Positions 45,715 through 55,693 of a stretch of 60,491 nucleotides of DNA are shown piece after piece. Each line of letters opens with the position of its first letter. The stretch's first letter is position 1. This stretch comes from Yoonia sp. (GTDB taxonomy: Bacteria > Pseudomonadota > Alphaproteobacteria > Rhodobacterales > Rhodobacteraceae). Position numbers and translations under genes: made by a program. Under the pieces are notes generated by a model that searched no databases, was not told where the DNA came from, and saw only the letters and a program-made list of their open reading frames with translations. The stretch spans positions 1 to 60,491 of the forward strand of contig NZ_JAFMHJ010000018.1 in the NCBI RefSeq assembly GCF_017854565.1. Reading direction: 5' to 3'.

Positions 45715-46478
45715 ACCCACCAGCCCCGCAACGACACATGTAGCAAGCGGCAACTATCTGCAAAAGGCGACACCGCCACCGCATCCTGTGCGACAACCGC
45801 CGGGTCCTTGATCACACGGCGTAACATCGGGCGCGCAGCATAGCCTGCAAACAACGCAGCACCCGCCAATTTCGAAACCGACCGGCGCGCGTTGCGACCC
45901 GCATCCAGCCGGGTCTGCGCGGCCCGCGCCAATGCTGCGACACCGGCCAGCGACCCATCCACCAGCGGCTTACGCCCACGACCCTCAAGCAGCGGGATCG
46001 CACGGAACAGGTTGCTGACGCCGACCCCATAGGCAAAATCACGCACGACTGCTTCGTCTGCGGAACCCAGCAAACGTGCTGCTGTCCACATCAAATGGCC
46101 AGAGGTCGCGTTGATGTAGTCATCAAAATGCGCGGCATTTTCAAACGCATCCTTGTAGACATCCCAACGCCGGGCCGCGACCAGACCATCAAGCAATTTG
46201 GCGCCCTCGGCATCCAGCACATCGGTCAAGGCATCGACAACCTCGTGCTTGCGCACCGAACCGCCGGTTGCAACTTCTTCCAGCGCATCACGCCACCACT
46301 GCAATCGCATCTCGGCGATCATCGGTTCTTGGGTCACCCACGGGGCGCGCGCCACCTCGATATTGAAGGCATAGAGCGGAAACAAAACGCGCCGCGCAGC
46401 AACGGGGGTGGCCATGGTGGCACGAAACCGCTCGGGGTCGGCCTTGTGAACAAGGGTAGCGCAGGCGTCAAAACTCAC
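45711..46478 (-). CDS. Squalene/phytoene synthase-like protein (NDUFAF6-type)
   Basis: This 255-residue all-helical isoprenoid-synthase-fold protein has PVAARRVLFPLYAFNIEVAR, AEMRLQWWRDALEEVATGGS and NLFRAIPLLEGRGRKPL. True squalene/phytoene synthases have two Asp-rich motifs (DDxxD-type after YAF, and DxxxD before the second GR); both are missing, so prenyl condensation is unlikely. The sequence is closer to the NDUFAF6 group that assists complex I assembly in mitochondria. GTG start overlapping the cimA stop (GTGA). Confidence 0.8.
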   Translation of the reverse strand: MSFDACATLVHKADPERFRATMATPVAARRVLFPLYAFNIEVARAPWVTQEPMIAEMRLQWWRDALEEVATGGSVRKHEVVDALTDVLDAEGAKLLDGLVAARRWDVYKDAFENAAHFDDYINATSGHLMWTAARLLGSADEAVVRDFAYGVGVSNLFRAIPLLEGRGRKPLVDGSLAGVAALARAAQTRLDAGRNARRSVSKLAGAALFAGYAARPMLRRVIKDPAVVAQDAVAVSPFADSCRLLHVSLRGWWV

Positions 46479-48094
46479 GCTTTGGCTCCGTCCCGGATAA
46501 GTTTCCAATTAATCGCATCGACCAGCGCGTCAAACGACGCATCGACGATGTTGGCGCTGACGCCCACCGTGGCCCAGCGGCGGCCCTGCCCGTCTTCGCT
46601 GTCGATAATCACGCGGGTCACAGCTTCGGTGCCGCCATTGGTGATGCGGACCTTGAAATCGACCAGCTGCATATCATCAATGATGTCCTGATAAGGCCCA
46701 AGATCTTTGGCCAGCGCACGCGAAAGCGCGTTCACCGGACCCTGATCCTGCCCGTCGGGTCCTTGGCTTTCGCTGACGTTAAGGAACTTTTCGCCGCGCA
46801 CTTTGGTCACAACGACCGCTTCGGACAGCGATACCATCTTGCCACGCTTGTTGCGGCGACGTTCAACGGTCACCCGGTAGCGTTTCACCTCAAAGAATGC
46901 CGGCATCAGGCCTAATTCTTCGCGGGCCAGCAGCTCAAAACTTGCCTGCGCGGTGTCATAGGAATACCCCTGCGCTTCTTTTTCCTTGATCCGCTCTACA
47001 ATGCGGGCCAGGGCCGGGTCGCCCACTTCGACGTCCAGTCCGGCATCGGCCAGACGCGCCTTGAGGTTCGATTGCCCCGCTTGGTTCGACATTGGCACAA
47101 TCCGCGTATTGCCCACCGTGGCGGGGTCCACGTGCTCGTACGTGCTGGGGTCTTTTGCAATCGCCGAGGCATGCAAACCCGATTTATGCGCAAAGGCGGA
47201 TGCACCGACATAGGGTGCCTGTTTGGCGGGTACACGGTTTAGGATGTCATCCAAAAGGCGTGATGCTTTGCGTAGCCCTTTCAATGCTTCAGGCGTGACG
47301 CCCGTTTCAAATCGGCTGGCAAACGGCTCCTTCAGCAATAATGTCGGAATAAGCGTTGTCAGATTGGCATTGCCGCAGCGTTCACCCAAGCCGTTCAGCG
47401 TCCCTTGTATCTGTCGGGCACCGGCCAAGACCGCCGCCAGTGAATTGGCCACCGCGTTTTCGGTATCGTTGTGGGTGTGGATCGCCAGATGATCGCCGGG
47501 AATACCGCTGGCAATCACCTGCGTTACGATCCTGCTTACTTCATGCGGCAAGGTCCCGCCGTTGGTGTCACATAGCACGATCCAACGCGCCCCGGCATTG
47601 TAGACGGCATGGATGCATGCCAGCGCATAGTCCGGATTGGCCTTGTAGCCATCAAAGAAATGTTCGGCATCAAACAGCCCCTCGCGGCCCGTTGCGGTAA
47701 TATGCGCAAAGCTGGCGCGCAGATTTTCAAGGTTTTCGTCCAGCGTGATCCCCAGCGCCGTGGTGACATGAAATTCATGGCTCTTGCCCACAAGACACAC
47801 CGCAGGCGTGCCCGCATTCATAACCGCGGCAAGCACATCGTCATTTTCCGCAGACCGGCCCAGCCGTTTGGTCATCCCAAAGGCGGTCATCGTCGCACGG
47901 GTTTGCGGTTCATCGGCAAAAAACTCAGTATCGGTGGGGTTGGCGCCGGGCCAACCGCCTTCGATATAATCGACCCCCAAACCATCCAGCACTGCCGCGA
48001 TCTGATGCTTTTCCTTGGCCGAAAACTGGACGCCCTGCGTTTGCGCGCCATCACGCAGCGTCGTGTCGAAAAGATACAGACGTTCTTTTGCCAT
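46475..48094 (-). CDS. cimA: Citramalate synthase
   Basis: CimA (539 residues) condenses pyruvate and acetyl-CoA to citramalate, opening the threonine-independent route to isoleucine. It has the HMGL-like barrel (LFDTTLRDGAQTQGVQFSAK, LGVDYIEGGWPGANPTDTEF, LAIHTHNDTENAVANSLAAV) and a C-terminal LeuA dimer/allosteric domain (about 400-539), the place where isoleucine feedback acts. The overall pattern is that of the long CimA group and not of LeuA. Its ATG shares one base with the cysS stop (TAATG). Confidence 0.94.
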   Translation of the reverse strand: MAKERLYLFDTTLRDGAQTQGVQFSAKEKHQIAAVLDGLGVDYIEGGWPGANPTDTEFFADEPQTRATMTAFGMTKRLGRSAENDDVLAAVMNAGTPAVCLVGKSHEFHVTTALGITLDENLENLRASFAHITATGREGLFDAEHFFDGYKANPDYALACIHAVYNAGARWIVLCDTNGGTLPHEVSRIVTQVIASGIPGDHLAIHTHNDTENAVANSLAAVLAGARQIQGTLNGLGERCGNANLTTLIPTLLLKEPFASRFETGVTPEALKGLRKASRLLDDILNRVPAKQAPYVGASAFAHKSGLHASAIAKDPSTYEHVDPATVGNTRIVPMSNQAGQSNLKARLADAGLDVEVGDPALARIVERIKEKEAQGYSYDTAQASFELLAREELGLMPAFFEVKRYRVTVERRRNKRGKMVSLSEAVVVTKVRGEKFLNVSESQGPDGQDQGPVNALSRALAKDLGPYQDIIDDMQLVDFKVRITNGGTEAVTRVIIDSEDGQGRRWATVGVSANIVDASFDALVDAINWKLIRDGAKA

Positions 48095-49527
48095 TACATA
48101 TCACCCAGCATAGCGGCATCAAAGTCTGGCCCCGGCACCCAAGTCGCCTGTCCGCCCACGTCCGTCACCTGCACCCCTGCCGCCGTCAGAATATCACGCA
48201 CCCGGTCAGCGGCATCAAAATCACGCGCCGCGCGCGCCGCAGCCCGTTGCGCCAAAAGCGCATCAACCCGTGCCGCGATGGCCGGGGCCACCGACGGTCC
48301 GGCCTCTGCGCCATCAAACATCGGGATTGCGGCCCAATCCTTGACAAGTCCGAGCATTTCAAGACCGTGTGCAAATCCCGCCAACGCCCCTGCTGTCTTG
48401 CCCTTGGACAAGACATGCAGCCGCGCCAAGGCGCCATAGGTGTTAAGATCATTTGCCAGCACGCCCAGAAATTCTGTGTCTGCCTGCCATTTTCCATCCG
48501 CTTTGAGCGCGCGGATCAGATCAGGGCCAAAGCCGTGCCCATGCAAGATCCCGTACCATTTGCGCAGCGTGCCGTCGGCCTCGGCGCGGCGGGCTTCGGT
48601 CCAGTCCATCGTCTTGCTGTAATGCGTGCCCAGAATGACAAGGCGGATCACCGCACCCGGGATTCCCTGATCAAGAAGGTCGCGGATCGTAAAGAAGTTG
48701 CCCAAGGACTTGGACATCTTCTTGCCCTCGACCTGCAGCATTTCATTGTGAATCCAATAGCGCGCAAATCCGCCATCGGGATGCGCACAGGCGGATTGCG
48801 CGATCTCATTTTCATGATGCGGAAACATCAGGTCGTTGCCGCCGCCATGAATGTCAAACGTCGCACCCAGCAGTTCGAACGCCATGGCAGAGCATTCGAT
48901 ATGCCACCCGGGCCGCCCATAACCCCACGGGCTGTCCCAGCCGGGCACGCCGTCACCCGATGGCTTCCACATGACAAAGTCCATCGGATTGCGTTTGTAG
49001 GGTGCCACCTCGACCCTGGCGCCAGCGAGCATGTCATCAATCGACCGCCCCGACAGCGCGCCATAGTTTTCATAGCTTTCCACAGCGAAAAGTACGTGAC
49101 CTTCGGCGTGATAGGCATGCCCCTTGGTGATCAGATCACCAATCATCGCCACCATTTGCGCAATATAGTCGGTCGCGCGCGGCTCGTGCGTTGGGCGCAT
49201 TGCCCCCAGCGCATCCATGTCGTCATGGTACCACCCGATCGTCTCGGCCGTGATGTCACCGATGGCGCGGCCCGTTTCGGCGGCACGTGCGTTAATCTTG
49301 TCATCGACATCGGTGAAATTGCGCACATAGGCCACATGATCCGGCCCATAGACATGGCGCAGCAAACGAAACAGCACGTCAAACACCAAGACATTGCGCG
49401 CGTTGCCCAAATGCGCCCGATCATAGACGGTGGGCCCGCACAGATACATCCGCACATTGGTAGAATCGATGGGGAAGAAATCCTCGCGTTTGCGGGTTTT
49501 CGTATTCTGGAGCCGGATATTGGTCAT
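48094..49527 (-). CDS. cysS: Cysteine--tRNA ligase
   Basis: CysRS (477 residues) is a class I synthetase: [20 protein letters not shown] (zinc Cys and HLGN form of HIGH), [18 protein letters not shown] and [11 protein letters not shown] (remaining zinc ligands), and [11 protein letters not shown]. The length is normal. It is the first gene of cysS-cimA-squalene-synthase-like, all joined by overlapping start/stop codons. Confidence 0.98.
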   Translation of the reverse strand: MTNIRLQNTKTRKREDFFPIDSTNVRMYLCGPTVYDRAHLGNARNVLVFDVLFRLLRHVYGPDHVAYVRNFTDVDDKINARAAETGRAIGDITAETIGWYHDDMDALGAMRPTHEPRATDYIAQMVAMIGDLITKGHAYHAEGHVLFAVESYENYGALSGRSIDDMLAGARVEVAPYKRNPMDFVMWKPSGDGVPGWDSPWGYGRPGWHIECSAMAFELLGATFDIHGGGNDLMFPHHENEIAQSACAHPDGGFARYWIHNEMLQVEGKKMSKSLGNFFTIRDLLDQGIPGAVIRLVILGTHYSKTMDWTEARRAEADGTLRKWYGILHGHGFGPDLIRALKADGKWQADTEFLGVLANDLNTYGALARLHVLSKGKTAGALAGFAHGLEMLGLVKDWAAIPMFDGAEAGPSVAPAIAARVDALLAQRAAARAARDFDAADRVRDILTAAGVQVTDVGGQATWVPGPDFDAAMLGDM

Positions 49528-49721
49528 AATGCCTCACGCACGGGGTTTCGCCGGCGGGCTTAACAACTTCAGTATCTCATTGAAACGTGAAAGAGTAGCC
49601 CGCGACAGTTGTCAGCAGGAAATAATGCAGCAAATAATGATGCGGGTTCTGTTCATGCGCGAAGCTGTAGCAGCCCAATCGCGCAGCGTCCAGCATTTCT
49701 GCCCCGACCTCACCCGATGCG
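49528..49721. other. Intergenic stretch with no recognisable gene
   Basis: Short ORFs exist on both strands (for example a 65-codon minus-strand frame), but none resembles a known family. The region probably holds the cysS promoter and eroded sequence from the adjacent aminotransferase pseudogene. Confidence 0.4.
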
Positions 49722-49974
49722 ATGGCCGCCATGGCACAAGGTGCGACATTGTGGCTTGTCAACGCGCCCGACAACCCAACCGGGGTCGTCTATTCGCAAA
49801 AGACACTTCATGACATTGCCCAAGTCTGTCGGGACCATGACCTGTGGCTGATCTCTGACGAAGCTCATGACACATTGGTGTGGGACGGCGTTGGATATCA
49901 GGGCGACCGGGATGACCGGCGAAAGCTTTGGACAGGCGGCGGCCGGACAAAACCGGGTGCGCTTTGCACGGTGA
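49722..49974 (+). pseudogene. Class I/II PLP aminotransferase remnant
   Basis: One frame gives LWLVNAPDNPTGVVYSQKTL followed by DHDLWLISDEAHDTLVWDG, the substrate/PLP-binding core of aspartate-aminotransferase-like enzymes (NAPDNPTG, ISDE). At 49912 another frame gives MTGESFGQAAAGQNRVRFA, the typical C-terminal end of the same family (PGESFG...G..RV). The N-terminal third and the region with the PLP lysine are missing. About 70 codons of a roughly 390-codon gene survive. Confidence 0.7.
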
Positions 49975-50008
49975 GCCGTGTCGGCCAATGGGCACTGCAA
50001 AATATTCA

Positions 50009-50035
50009 GGGCCCGCAAATAAGTTTTGCGAGCCC
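50009..50035 (-). terminator. Terminator of the outer membrane protein gene
   Basis: GGGCTCGCAAA and TTTGCGGGCCC on the minus strand pair over 11 bp (one G-U) around a 5-base loop, 52 bp past the omp stop. An interrupted T run (TGAATATTTT) follows. Confidence 0.65.
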
Positions 50036-50086
50036 TTGCTGTGCGTTCAAAGTAACATTTGAACGACATTTTCCACGGTCAGTTGA

Positions 50087-50716
50087 TCAGAACTGGAACG
50101 AGACGCGCAACGCAGCCGTTGTCGCATCAATATCGACACCGGTGTCGTTGTAGTCGTTGAACTGGTGCTGCAGCACTTCGCCGCCGACACGCATGCCGCT
50201 GTTGACACGGTACTCGACGCCCAGACCAGCGAAACCGCCGGTGTCATCGGTGTCAAACGCCGCAGCGCCGGATGATGTACGTGCCTGCGCAACACCTGCG
50301 GTGATGTAAGGCAGCCAATCGCCCGCATCATAGCCCAAACGCAACTTTGCCCGCGTGACGGAATCAAGTTTTACGTCCGCAGTGACGTCTTCGATGTCGG
50401 TCCCGTCAATGTCCAATTCGGCACCCAGAACGATATTGCCAAGATCGTACAGGTAACCGGCGTGGACACCGTATGTAACGCCATCGGGGTCTTCGGTCAG
50501 GGCGACCGAATCAAGCTGGCCATAGCCAAGCTGCGCACCTGCATAAAAGCCGGTCCAGTCAGAGCCAACGCGCACAGGAACAGGTGCCGGGACCACTTGC
50601 ACTGGTGCAGGCGTTGCGATCGGCTCGGACAGACCGCCGGCAAAAGCGATGCCACCCATCATAACCAGCGGCAAAGCCAATATGCTTGTACGCGCCATTT
50701 TTACTGTCTGCTTCAT
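50087..50716 (-). CDS. Outer membrane beta-barrel protein (Omp25/OmpA-barrel type)
   Basis: The 209-residue protein has a signal peptide of about 26 residues (hydrophobic LALPLVMMGGIAFA), a short Pro/Val linker (IATPAPVQVVPAPVPV), and an eight-stranded barrel with alternating patterns such as WTGFYAGAQLGYGQLD, YGVHAGYLYDLG and KLRLGYDAG, ending in the outer-membrane sorting Phe (LRVSFQF). There is no OmpA peptidoglycan domain. AAGGAGA lies five bases before the ATG. It has its own terminator and a 227-bp upstream gap. Confidence 0.88.
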   Translation of the reverse strand: MKQTVKMARTSILALPLVMMGGIAFAGGLSEPIATPAPVQVVPAPVPVRVGSDWTGFYAGAQLGYGQLDSVALTEDPDGVTYGVHAGYLYDLGNIVLGAELDIDGTDIEDVTADVKLDSVTRAKLRLGYDAGDWLPYITAGVAQARTSSGAAAFDTDDTGGFAGLGVEYRVNSGMRVGGEVLQHQFNDYNDTGVDIDATTAALRVSFQF

Positions 50717-50943
50717 TACTATTCTCCTTAATAGAATTGTTGTCGTGTGAGCAACAGTTGGTACCGATTGGCCTGCGTTCAATACCCCCCACAAGACCGG
50801 GTCAGTGGTCGGCGGATTTAAGCGGAATGCCCGAAAATTATCGGCCAAGTCCCGCGCATGATTGACATATTCCTAATATTTCCTGTGCTGACTGCCCAAC
50901 AAAACATCGCCACATCACGTCTGGCTTTTGCCGCGATCGGTTG

Positions 50944-52038
50944 TCAGTCGGTGACCGAAATACGTCCACCGCATATCGGCGCACAAATTCCCGTCGTTGT
51001 CGGCGCAGAGGTCGGCAAACCGCGCGCAACGCGGACTGCAAGATACGCAAATGCCTGTGCTTCAAGCATATCCCCATCAAGCCCCACCGCTTCGACCGGC
51101 TTCACGTCACAGGGCAAAGTGGCCGCCAGCCCCGCCATGATCGTCCGGTTTTTGCGGCCTCCGCCCGCGACCAGCAAAACGGTCGGTTCCGATGGGCACA
51201 GCGCCACGGCCTTGATCACGCCCGTAATTGCAGCCTGCGTCAGCGTCGCAATCGCATCGGCATCGCGCAGACCGGCCACCATGCCCTTGAAATCCGCAAA
51301 GTCATCCCGATCAAGCGATTTGGGTGCCGACCGGATAAAATAGGGATGCGCCAGAAAATCGGCCAGAATATCCTGATCCGCGATCCCCCGCGCCGCCAAT
51401 GCGCCATCTTCGTCAAATTCGCATCCCAATCGGGCCAGCATCACATCATTGATGGGCGCATTCGCCGGGCCGGTATCAAACGCGAGCAATGCGCCTGCGG
51501 CCTCGGGTACCGTGCCGCGCGGATCGACCCAGGTGATATTGCCCACACCGCCCAAGTTCAGGAACGCCACAGGCGCATCCGCCCCAATCCAGCGCGCCAA
51601 TGCAAAGTGATAAAATGGCGCAAGCGGCGCGCCCTGCCCCCCTTGCCCGACATCATCGCTGCGAAAATCCCAGACGACAGGGCAGCCCAACGCTTGCGCG
51701 ACCCGTGCCCCATCGCCGCATTGATGGGTCCTGCGCCCTGCCGGATCATGGGCCAGCGTCTGGCCATGAAACCCAGCCATATTCACATCTGCAAAGCCTG
51801 CCATGACAGCGATATGGGCATCCTCGACGACCAAAGCCGCAGCCGACACATCATCCGTAGGCCACAGACCCAGATGGCGGCGCAGCGTATCGCGTTCGGC
51901 GCGGGTATAGGGACGGTACGCCGTGGGACCAAATCCGAAGATATCAACGCCATCGGTCCGGACCACAGCCGCATCGACCCCATCCAGCGACGTACCCGAC
52001 ATCGTACCCAATGCGGTGACAACACCCGTTTTCAACAT
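50944..52038 (-). CDS. anmK: Anhydro-N-acetylmuramic acid kinase
   Basis: AnmK (364 residues) opens and phosphorylates 1,6-anhydroMurNAc from recycled peptidoglycan to give MurNAc 6-phosphate. Seen are [33 protein letters not shown], the catalytic-Asp region [13 protein letters not shown], and [10 protein letters not shown]. The ATG at 52038 gives the family start; the frame extends far upstream into the divergent tyrS and is not used. anmK and tyrS share a 63-bp promoter gap. Confidence 0.95.
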   Translation of the reverse strand: MLKTGVVTALGTMSGTSLDGVDAAVVRTDGVDIFGFGPTAYRPYTRAERDTLRRHLGLWPTDDVSAAALVVEDAHIAVMAGFADVNMAGFHGQTLAHDPAGRRTHQCGDGARVAQALGCPVVWDFRSDDVGQGGQGAPLAPFYHFALARWIGADAPVAFLNLGGVGNITWVDPRGTVPEAAGALLAFDTGPANAPINDVMLARLGCEFDEDGALAARGIADQDILADFLAHPYFIRSAPKSLDRDDFADFKGMVAGLRDADAIATLTQAAITGVIKAVALCPSEPTVLLVAGGGRKNRTIMAGLAATLPCDVKPVEAVGLDGDMLEAQAFAYLAVRVARGLPTSAPTTTGICAPICGGRISVTD

Positions 52039-52101
52039 CCGCTTTCCCTTGTCCCATGACCTGCTTATAGAGTGCACCGTGCCACAGCCGGGAACAAGAC
52101 C

Positions 52102-53373
52102 ATGACCTACCATCCAAAATCTGAATTCATGACCGTGATGATCGCGCGCGGCTTTCTGGCCGACTGCACCGATTATCAAGGGCTGGACGAGGTACTGAGC
52201 AAGGGCGTGGTGCCCGCCTATATCGGGTTCGACGCGACCGCGTCGTCCCTGCATGTGGGTTCGCTGATCCAGATCATGATGCTGCGCTGGCTGCAAAAGA
52301 CCGGGCACAAACCGATTACGCTGATGGGCGGAGGCACGACGAAGGTCGGCGATCCGTCGTTTCGCGCGGACGAGCGGCCGTTGCTGAGTGCGGCACAGAT
52401 CGACGAGAATATCGCCGGGATCAAACAGGTTTTTGCGGCCTACATCGACTATGCGGAAGGGCCGACGGGTGCCTTGATGCTGAACAATGCCGAATGGCTG
52501 GATGACCTGAACTACCTTGATTTCCTGCGCGACATCGGGCGGCATTTTTCGATCAACCGGATGCTATCGTTCGAAAGCGTCAAATCGCGGCTGGACCGGG
52601 AGCAATCGCTGTCGTTCCTCGAATTCAACTACATGATCCTGCAAGCCTACGACTTTCTTGAGTTGAACCGCCGCTACGGCTGTCTGCTTCAGATGGGCGG
52701 CAGTGACCAATGGGGCAATATCGTGAATGGAATCGATCTGACCCGCCGGGTGCTGGATCACGAAATTTACGGCCTGACATCGCCATTGCTGACCACCAGT
52801 GACGGTAAGAAGATGGGCAAATCGCTCAGCGGCGCGGTCTGGCTGAATGCGGACCTGCTCAGCCCTTATGAATTCTGGCAGTTCTGGCGCAATACCACAG
52901 ACGCGGACACCGGACGTTTCCTAAAGCTTTATACGGAATTGCCGGTTGCTGAATGCGACCGCCTTGGTGCGCTTGAAGGCGCCGAGATCAACGCCGCCAA
53001 GATCATCCTTGCCAACGAAGTGACAACCCTTCTGCACGGCGCAGAGGCGGCAGCGGCAGCCGAGGCGACGGCACGTGAAGTGTTTGAAAAAGGTGGCGTA
53101 GGGGATGATTTGCCAACATTCACATTCACGATCGCTGAACTGGTTCTGACCGGTCACGACGGTCAGGCGGGCGTTTCGGCCCAGCAGATGTTCATGAAGG
53201 CCGGTCTTGCCAAATCTGGCAAGGATACCAAACGGCTGTTCGCCGAAGGCGGGGCGCGGATCAACGACGCGCCGGCGCAGGACCCCGGCCAGATATTTAC
53301 CTCCGACGATTTTGCAAAACCGATCAAACTGAGCGCTGGCAAAAAGCGCCACGCGCTGGTGCAGTTGGGCTAG
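52102..53373 (+). CDS. tyrS: Tyrosine--tRNA ligase
   Basis: TyrRS (423 residues) is a class I synthetase: [20 protein letters not shown] (HVGS form of HIGH), [17 protein letters not shown], and [14 protein letters not shown] (KMGKS form of KMSKS), followed by a C-terminal S4-like RNA-binding domain (about 355-423). The ATG at 52102 gives [17 protein letters not shown]; an ATG ten codons earlier lacks support. Its stop overlaps the stop of a small minus-strand ORF. Confidence 0.97.
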   Translation: MTYHPKSEFMTVMIARGFLADCTDYQGLDEVLSKGVVPAYIGFDATASSLHVGSLIQIMMLRWLQKTGHKPITLMGGGTTKVGDPSFRADERPLLSAAQIDENIAGIKQVFAAYIDYAEGPTGALMLNNAEWLDDLNYLDFLRDIGRHFSINRMLSFESVKSRLDREQSLSFLEFNYMILQAYDFLELNRRYGCLLQMGGSDQWGNIVNGIDLTRRVLDHEIYGLTSPLLTTSDGKKMGKSLSGAVWLNADLLSPYEFWQFWRNTTDADTGRFLKLYTELPVAECDRLGALEGAEINAAKIILANEVTTLLHGAEAAAAAEATAREVFEKGGVGDDLPTFTFTIAELVLTGHDGQAGVSAQQMFMKAGLAKSGKDTKRLFAEGGARINDAPAQDPGQIFTSDDFAKPIKLSAGKKRHALVQLG

Positions 53374-53525
53374 AATACAGCCAATGCGACCAGCCACATC
53401 AGCCCAAGCGGCACAGTGACGGCGGCGGCCACAATGGCCGCCCCAAGCGGCGTTGGTCGCGGCACCCGCGCGACAACACCCGCCACTTTCTGATCCGGTC
53501 GTTGTTTCATCCGTTCATTAATCAT
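53370..53525 (-). CDS. Small membrane protein (about 51 residues)
   Basis: The ORF gives [20 protein letters not shown], a short Pro-rich linker, and one hydrophobic helix with a short C-terminus ending WLVALAVF. A second ATG five codons in would give 46 residues. The basic N-terminus and hydrophobic C-terminus suggest an N-in, tail-anchored topology. Its stop overlaps the tyrS stop on the other strand, and its start overlaps the beginning of the open frame of the next plus-strand gene. No clear ribosome site; similarity search is the needed test. Confidence 0.5.
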   Translation of the reverse strand: MINERMKQRPDQKVAGVVARVPRPTPLGAAIVAAAVTVPLGLMWLVALAVF

Positions 53526-53555
53526 GCGTTAGGTTTCGAATGGCTTAACAGCGGC

Positions 53556-54383
53556 ATGGCTTCTGCGATCTGCATTCCACTTCAGCAACATCCCCACTTT
53601 GCCGCCGCACTGCGGCTTTTGGGGCGCGATGTGGCCATGACCGACGCATGCGGTGCCGCTCCCGTCCTGACAATCAAGCGTTTCGGTCTGAAATTCGCGC
53701 CGCGCGGCCCCATCTGGGACGGTGCCACCACGCACGACGCCCAGACAGTCACGCTGCGGCAGCTGGGTCTTGGCATGATCAACAGCGATGCAACCGGCGG
53801 GCCGGTGCTGCGTTGGGCGGGTTTCAGACAAGTGATGACCCCTGCGCATGTGTCCGAGCTGTGTTTGGCGGGGACATCCGACGACCGGTTGCGCAACGCC
53901 CATGGCAAATGGCGCAACGTCTGGCGCAAGGCACAGCAGGCGCCCCTGCGCATCAGCCAAACGGTCTTTGATCCCGATCGGCACGGCTGGTTATTGCGGG
54001 CAGATTTGGCGCAACAACGCACAAAACGCTATCGGGCGCTGCCCCATCGCATCATCCACGCCTATGCAGCAGCCAACCCGCGCGATGTCATTGTGCTTGT
54101 CGCAAAGCAACGTCAAGCAACGGTCGCGGCCATGCTGTTTCTCTGCCACGCGCCGGTCGCAACCTATCATATCGGCTGGACCAATGCGGAAGGTCGCCAG
54201 CATGCCGCACATCATCGGCTGTTGCTGCATGCCGCTGACACGTTCGCAGCCTCTGGCCTGCTGCGCCTCGACCTTGGCACTGTGGACACGGAAAATGCAC
54301 GGGGTCTGGCACGCTTTAAGATCGGCAGCGGGGCCATGACCCGGGCGCTTGGCGGCACATGGATCAAGATACCACGGCTCTAG
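53556..54383 (+). CDS. GNAT/FemAB-like acyltransferase protein
   Basis: The 275-residue protein has a bilobed layout reminiscent of FemAB/BioF2-type GNAT proteins: an N-terminal PLQQHPHFAAALRLLGRDV, a central KWRNVWRKAQQAPLRIS, and a C-terminal LDLGTVDTENARGLARFKIG. Such proteins transfer aminoacyl or acyl groups, often in cell-wall or lipid modification; the substrate is unknown. The chosen ATG puts the first conserved segment near residue 8; an ATG at 53502 would overlap the small minus-strand ORF. The end overlaps the open frame leading to the antiporter gene. Confidence 0.7.
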   Translation: MASAICIPLQQHPHFAAALRLLGRDVAMTDACGAAPVLTIKRFGLKFAPRGPIWDGATTHDAQTVTLRQLGLGMINSDATGGPVLRWAGFRQVMTPAHVSELCLAGTSDDRLRNAHGKWRNVWRKAQQAPLRISQTVFDPDRHGWLLRADLAQQRTKRYRALPHRIIHAYAAANPRDVIVLVAKQRQATVAAMLFLCHAPVATYHIGWTNAEGRQHAAHHRLLLHAADTFAASGLLRLDLGTVDTENARGLARFKIGSGAMTRALGGTWIKIPRL

Positions 54384-54442
54384 CCGCTGGCACGCCCCCT
54401 ATCCAGATGCTACTCGTTGAAAAACGGCACCGGGGAACGCCC

Positions 54443-55693
54443 ATGAATTTGCTGCAAATTACATCACTTCTGATCGTTCTCGCCGGGGCGTTTGGATCAA
54501 TCAACTACCTGTTCCTGCGGTTGCCGTCTTCCATCGGCATCCTTGTCGTCGCCCTTTTTGCATCTTTTGTCGTGATGCTGCTTGACCTTGCGGTGCCCAG
54601 CTTAGGTGTCACCGACATGGTGCGCAGCACTGTCATTGGCATCGAATTTTCAGAGGCGCTGCTCGAAGGGATGTTGGGTCTGCTGCTGTTTGCCGGGGCG
54701 CTACACGTCAAATTATCGGATCTGCGCCGCGAATGGGTGCCAGTTATGCTGATGGCGACCATCGGCATCGGCTTATCAACCACCATCGTCGGCTATGGCT
54801 TTTCCTGGCTCACCGGCATGCCACTGCTTGTCGCGCTCGTCTTTGGCGCCCTGATTTCACCCACCGACCCGGTTGCCGTTCTGGGCGTGCTGCGCGAAGC
54901 TGACTTGGAAAAATCGCTGGAAACCAAGATCGCCGGGGAAAGCCTGTTTAACGATGGCGTTGGCTATGTGGTTTTCCTTGTCTTGATTGGGTTGGCGTTT
55001 CCGCATGGCGATGGCCATGGGGCCGGGTTTGCCGGTGCGGCACGGCTGTTTTTCCAAGAGGCGCTGGGCGGCGCGATCTTGGGTCTTGTGCTGGGTTGGC
55101 TCACATTCCGGGTGATGCGCAGGATCAACGACTATTCGCTTGAAGTGCTTATCACGCTCGGGCTGGCCTTTGGCGGCTATGAGTTGGCTGTTTTTCTGCA
55201 TGTATCGGCCCCGATCATGGCGGTCTGCGCAGGTCTGCTGATCGGGGATGTGGGGGCGCGGTACGGTATGTCCGAAGAAACCCGCCACTACGTCGATGCC
55301 TTCTGGAAGCTGATCGACGAAATTTTGAACGCCGTGCTGTTTTTGATGATCGGGGTCGAGGTTTTCGCCATCGCCTTCGACTTTGCCTATCTGACCGCAG
55401 GGATTGCCGCGATCGCGCTGGCCCTGTTCGCGCGACTGGCGGCTGTTGCCGTACCGGTGCTGATGCTCAAACCATTCCGCACCTTCTCAGAGGGGGTTAT
55501 CCCGATCATGACGTGGGGCGGGCTTAAGGGGGGCATTTCCGTCGCGTTGGCGCTGTCGCTGCCCGATGGCGAATGGAAGCCAATGATCCTCACGGCAACC
55601 TACATTGTCGTCATCTTCTCAATTATCGTGCAGGGCCTGACGGTTGCCAAGTTGGCCGCGCGTATGGGCCGCGCCCCAGAGCTGCTGCGTTGA
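54443..55693 (+). CDS. Na+/H+ antiporter (CPA1 family)
   Basis: The 416-residue protein has about 12 helices with the CPA1 core: GMLGLLLFAGALHVKLSDLR, FGALISPTDPVAVLGVLREA, the ion-binding ESLFNDGVGYVVF (ND motif), and TWGGLKGGISVALALSLPDG. It exchanges sodium or potassium for protons across the inner membrane. There is no long cytoplasmic tail as in NhaP2/NHE types. GGGGAA precedes the ATG, chosen over an in-frame ATG 28 codons earlier that overlaps the preceding gene. Its stop is shared with the TTG start of the next gene. Confidence 0.92.
   Translation: MNLLQITSLLIVLAGAFGSINYLFLRLPSSIGILVVALFASFVVMLLDLAVPSLGVTDMVRSTVIGIEFSEALLEGMLGLLLFAGALHVKLSDLRREWVPVMLMATIGIGLSTTIVGYGFSWLTGMPLLVALVFGALISPTDPVAVLGVLREADLEKSLETKIAGESLFNDGVGYVVFLVLIGLAFPHGDGHGAGFAGAARLFFQEALGGAILGLVLGWLTFRVMRRINDYSLEVLITLGLAFGGYELAVFLHVSAPIMAVCAGLLIGDVGARYGMSEETRHYVDAFWKLIDEILNAVLFLMIGVEVFAIAFDFAYLTAGIAAIALALFARLAAVAVPVLMLKPFRTFSEGVIPIMTWGGLKGGISVALALSLPDGEWKPMILTATYIVVIFSIIVQGLTVAKLAARMGRAPELLR

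Noticed and set aside
48088-49563. A 491-codon plus-strand open frame opposite cysS
   Set aside because: The opposite strand encodes a complete CysRS with all motifs; the antisense product looks like composition noise.
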